From assembly GCA_025935435.1 (NCBI GenBank), contig JAICVH010000097.1:1-7816 (forward strand): a DNA stretch of 7,816 bases, read 5' to 3'. Position numbers and translations under genes: made by a program. This DNA comes from Burkholderiales bacterium (lineage in GTDB: Bacteria; Pseudomonadota; Gammaproteobacteria; Burkholderiales; Casimicrobiaceae). This document shows positions 6,165 through 7,816 of the stretch, in pieces. Under the pieces are notes generated by a model. That model searched no databases and was not told the DNA's origin. It saw only the letters and a list, made by a program, of their open reading frames with translations. Within the stretch, counting starts at the first letter, position 1. Each line of letters begins with the position of its first letter.

Positions 6165-6485
6165 ATGGATCGCTCGATACGCTCGGAACCGACCCGTTCC
6201 GAGGTTGACGCGCTGACCGGCGCCACCGTCATCGAGTTCGGGGCGTCGTGGTGCGGCGTCTGTCGCGCGACGCAGCCCGCCATCGCCGCGGCGCTCGCGC
6301 AGCACCCGGCAGTCCGGCATCTGAAGGTCGAGGACGGGCCAGGGCGGCCGCTCGGACGATCGTTCCGCGTCAAACTGTGGCCGACGCTCGTGTTCCTTCG
6401 TGATGGCCGGGAGATCGATCGACTGATCCGCCCGCGGGACGCCGCCAGCATCGCGCGGGCGCTCGCGGCGATCGAGGCGCCGTAA
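6165..6485 (+). CDS. Thioredoxin-fold protein with CGVC active site
   Basis: A 106-residue cytosolic thioredoxin-fold protein with no signal peptide. The active site WCGVC covers residues 29-33 (Cys30, Cys33), preceded by the usual beta-strand TVIEFGAS. The cis-proline loop is at LWPTLVFLRDG (Pro73). A final helix (SIARALAAIE) completes the fold. Canonical thioredoxins have WCGPC; Val in place of Pro should raise flexibility and change the redox potential, so a specialised dithiol reductant or chaperone-like role is possible. The ATG at 6165 has no ribosome binding site. It is directly preceded by the TGA of a 9-codon in-frame upstream ORF (6135-6164), so start by coupling or leaderless initiation should be considered. 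The 55-base gap from the acetyltransferase gene would allow co-transcription. Confidence 0.88.
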   Translation: MDRSIRSEPTRSEVDALTGATVIEFGASWCGVCRATQPAIAAALAQHPAVRHLKVEDGPGRPLGRSFRVKLWPTLVFLRDGREIDRLIRPRDAASIARALAAIEAP

Positions 6486-6503
6486 ACAATATTTCAGCGG
6501 GAC

Positions 6504-6530
6504 TGTCGATGTGGGCAGATCCCGTTCGTC
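6504..6530 (+). promoter_or_regulatory. Predicted ECF42-type sigma factor promoter
   Basis: TGTCGA (6504-6509) and CGTC (6527-6530) are 17 bases apart, upstream of the DGPF/sigma operon. From memory of published work on ECF42 in Streptomyces, this group recognises a TGTCGA -35 and a CGA/TC -10 ahead of DGPF genes. The match in sequence, spacing and position suggests the operon is read by its own sigma factor. Transcription would start near 6537, leaving a leader of about 54 bases. Confidence 0.6.
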
Positions 6531-6590
6531 TACAGTAGAGCGGACACGAACGATCCAGCTCCCAACGACATTCCTGACGGAGAGACGACG

Positions 6591-7034
6591 ATGCGATTCA
6601 TGGTGATGGTCAAGGCGACGAAGAATAGCGAGGCCGGGAAACTTCCCACGCGGGAATTGCTGGCCGACATGGGCAGGTTCAACGACGAGTTGATCAAGGC
6701 GGGCATCATGCTGGCCGGCGAAGGTCTGCGTCCGAGCTCGGAAGGCACGCGCGTCCGATTCGCAGGCGGCAAGCGCACGGTCGTCGACGGCCCGTTCACC
6801 GAGACCAACGAACTCGTCGCCGGTTTCTGGCTGTGGCAGTGCAAGTCCAAGCAGGAAGCCGTCGAATGGGTCAAGCGCTGCCCCGATCCGATGCCTGGTG
6901 AGGAATCGGAGATCGAGATACGGCCGCTGTACGAGGTCGCGGACTTCGGCGCGGAGTTCACGCCTGAGTTGCGCGAGCAGGAAGAGCGCCAACGCGCGCG
7001 CGCCGCCGAGCTTGCAAAGGCACCGCAGCGTTAA
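6591..7034 (+). CDS. YciI/DGPF-domain protein
   Basis: A 147-residue cytosolic protein of the YCII-related/DGPF family (PF03795). It shows the typical start MRFMVMVKATKNSEAG, the AGEGLRPS turn (42-49), the name-giving DGPFTE (66-71) and the following ELVAGFWLWQ strand with EAVEWVKRCP. The fold is a small dimeric ferredoxin-like barrel; the biochemical activity of this branch is unknown. A charged tail after about residue 118 (EFTPELREQEERQRARAAEL) probably forms a helix beyond the core. The ATG at 6591 has GGAGAG 6 bases upstream. The sigma factor gene follows after 14 bases, with its ribosome binding site overlapping this stop codon, so the two genes form an operon. DGPF proteins and ECF42 sigma factors are a known genomic pair; whether DGPF proteins act on the sigma factor is unsettled. 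Confidence 0.93.
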   Translation: MRFMVMVKATKNSEAGKLPTRELLADMGRFNDELIKAGIMLAGEGLRPSSEGTRVRFAGGKRTVVDGPFTETNELVAGFWLWQCKSKQEAVEWVKRCPDPMPGEESEIEIRPLYEVADFGAEFTPELREQEERQRARAAELAKAPQR

Positions 7035-7048
7035 GGAGCCTTGACGCG

Positions 7049-7816
7049 ATGCCTGTACCGAGCGAGACGACAGGCGCCGTTGCTGCGCGCGTCGACGCGC
7101 TCTACCGCAGCGAATCGCGACGCGTATACGCGACGCTGGTCCGGCTCCTCGGCGACTTCGACATCGCCGAAGAAGCGCTGCACGACGCATTTCGCGCGGC
7201 GCTGGAGCAGTGGCCGAAGGTCGGGGTGCCGGACAACCCGCGTGCGTGGCTGGTGTCGGCCGGTCGCTTCAAGGCGATCGATGGCATTCGTCGACGCACG
7301 CGCTTCGTCGCGATGGACGACGTCGCCGAAATCGTCGACGCGATTCCGGACGAATCAATCGTGACGGACGCCGAGCCGATCGAAGACGACCGGCTGCGGC
7401 TGATCTTCACCTGCTGCCACCCGGCGCTGGCGCCCGACGCGCAGGTCGCGCTGACGCTGCGCGAAGTGTGCGGCCTCACGACCGAGGCGATTGCCCAGGC
7501 ATTCCTCACCGGTGCCCCGACGCTCGCCCAGCGTATCGTGCGTGCGAAAGCGAAGATTCGCGACGCGCGCCTCCGGCGGCAGGGCGGGGTGGCAGCACGT
7601 GAAGATCAGCCGCAGCCGGTCGTCCTCGATGCCCTCATCGACCCATTCCGTACTGTCGCTGGTGTCGAGGTCCTCTGCCAACTGGGGGAGCGCCGCGTCG
7701 AACCGCGCCCGGCGACGGATGCGATCGATCGCCTTGAAGCGTCCGGTCGAGACGAGCCATGTCCGAGGGTTGGCGGGCACTCCATCGCGCGACCATTGAT
7801 CCAGCGCGGCGATGAA
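7049..7816 (+). CDS. ECF42-type RNA polymerase sigma factor, C-terminal part replaced
   Basis: The ATG at 7049 has AAGGAG (7033-7038) overlapping the stop of the DGPF gene. Residues 15-83 form sigma region 2 (VDALYRSESRRVYATLVRLL; then EEALHDAF, NPRAWLVSAGRFKAID, GIRRR). A linker leads to RLRLIFTCCHPAL (112-124), highly characteristic of the ECF42 group. Region 4 follows (LTLREVCGLTTEAIAQAF, then TLAQRIVRAKAKIRDAR) to about residue 174. Normally a large C-terminal extension of over 200 residues with TPR-like helices, needed for ECF42 activity, would follow. Here the frame instead continues without a stop to the window edge (residue 256), but from base 7571 the DNA is the antisense of another ECF42 gene. 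Residues 175-256 (for example AAREDQPQPVVLD) are therefore not a natural domain. Treat as truncated or chimeric: family certain, integrity doubtful. Confidence 0.85.
   Translation, partial: MPVPSETTGAVAARVDALYRSESRRVYATLVRLLGDFDIAEEALHDAFRAALEQWPKVGVPDNPRAWLVSAGRFKAIDGIRRRTRFVAMDDVAEIVDAIPDESIVTDAEPIEDDRLRLIFTCCHPALAPDAQVALTLREVCGLTTEAIAQAFLTGAPTLAQRIVRAKAKIRDARLRRQGGVAAREDQPQPVVLDALIDPFRTVAGVEVLCQLGERRVEPRPATDAIDRLEASGRDEPCPRVGGHSIARPLIQRGDE
7379..7630. repeat. Long imperfect inverted repeat formed by two sigma paralogues
   Basis: Bases 7379-7450 are complementary to 7630-7559 at about 63 of 72 positions by hand count, without gaps. The first 32 bases of the arms differ at only one position. 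The arms encode the same stretch (IEDDRLRLIFTCCHPAL and beyond) of two ECF42 genes in opposite orientation; 108 bases lie between. Weaker similarity extends outward to about 7196 and 7816, with a one-codon length difference in the linker. Confidence 0.85.
7559..7816 (-). pseudogene. Internal fragment of a second ECF42-type sigma factor gene
   Basis: Read on the minus strand from the window edge, the DNA encodes FIAALDQWSRDGVPANPRTW, then LVSTGRFKAIDRIRRRARF, a variable linker, and IEDDRLRLIFTCCHPALPPEARVA. This lines up with residues 48-134 of the plus-strand sigma factor but differs at many positions, so it is a paralogue rather than a copy. The 5' part lies outside the window. Homology stops at 7559, before the LTLREVCGL region, after which the frame runs through the antisense of the plus-strand gene to a stop at 7355. 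The region 4 and C-terminal extension are missing. It may be an intact gene elsewhere, joined here by rearrangement or by assembly error. Confidence 0.82.

Noticed and set aside
5865..7190. A 441-codon minus-strand frame opposite the GNAT, thioredoxin and DGPF genes
   Set aside because: It spans three well-supported plus-strand genes, is Arg-rich and has no domain signature.
7379..7630. Inverted repeat as a transposon end or an invertible phase-variation switch
   Set aside because: The arms are coding parts of paralogous sigma genes with codon-like differences; no recombinase, target duplication or insertion sequence is present.
7355..7780. A 141-codon minus-strand frame starting at GTG
   Set aside because: It is not an independent gene. 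Its first part is the second sigma fragment with the 5' end cut off, and after 7559 it reads the antisense of the plus-strand sigma gene.
1..7816. CRISPR arrays, tRNA or rRNA genes, insertion sequences
   Set aside because: No regularly spaced direct repeats, tRNA-like cloverleaf, rRNA sequence or transposase motif was seen.

Overview
The window is about two-thirds GC with strong third-position GC bias. Its gene types (a YXWGXW-repeat protein, a small Cys-rich lipoprotein, a YciI/DGPF protein paired with an ECF sigma factor) suggest a betaproteobacterium of the Burkholderia sensu lato group. That placement is inferred from composition and protein character; no marker gene is present.

Left third (1-1606), all on the minus strand: a periplasmic FecR-domain protein with its own TATAAT promoter, a four-helix GtrA-family membrane protein, and a secreted YXWGXW-repeat protein that ends at a textbook intrinsic terminator. 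The likely gtrA-type promoter is packed into the tail of that terminator. Centre (1739-5095), plus strand: one very large cytosolic protein (1118 aa) with a class III nucleotidyl cyclase-like domain, an AAA_16/MalT-like ATPase and a long TPR-like C-terminus. The cyclase domain keeps its metal-binding aspartates but seems to lack the usual substrate and transition-state residues. Next come a cluster of small perfect palindromes, a four-cysteine lipoprotein, a GNAT acetyltransferase of RimI type and a thioredoxin-fold protein with a CGVC active site.

Right end (6504-7816): a YciI/DGPF gene and an ECF42-type sigma factor gene form a two-gene operon. It is preceded by TGTCGA-N17-CGTC, which looks like the promoter class read by ECF42 sigma factors, so the operon is probably autoregulated. 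The sigma gene is broken. After about residue 174, where its C-terminal extension should begin, the DNA turns into the antisense of a second, paralogous ECF42 gene. The two 5' parts are joined tail-to-tail at a 12-base stretch that fits both genes. This is either a real rearrangement (a deletion between convergent paralogues) or an assembly/amplification chimera at a contig edge. It is the most unusual feature of the window and should be verified first.

No tRNA, rRNA, CRISPR array or insertion sequence was seen, and no gene-free stretch exceeds 300 bases.
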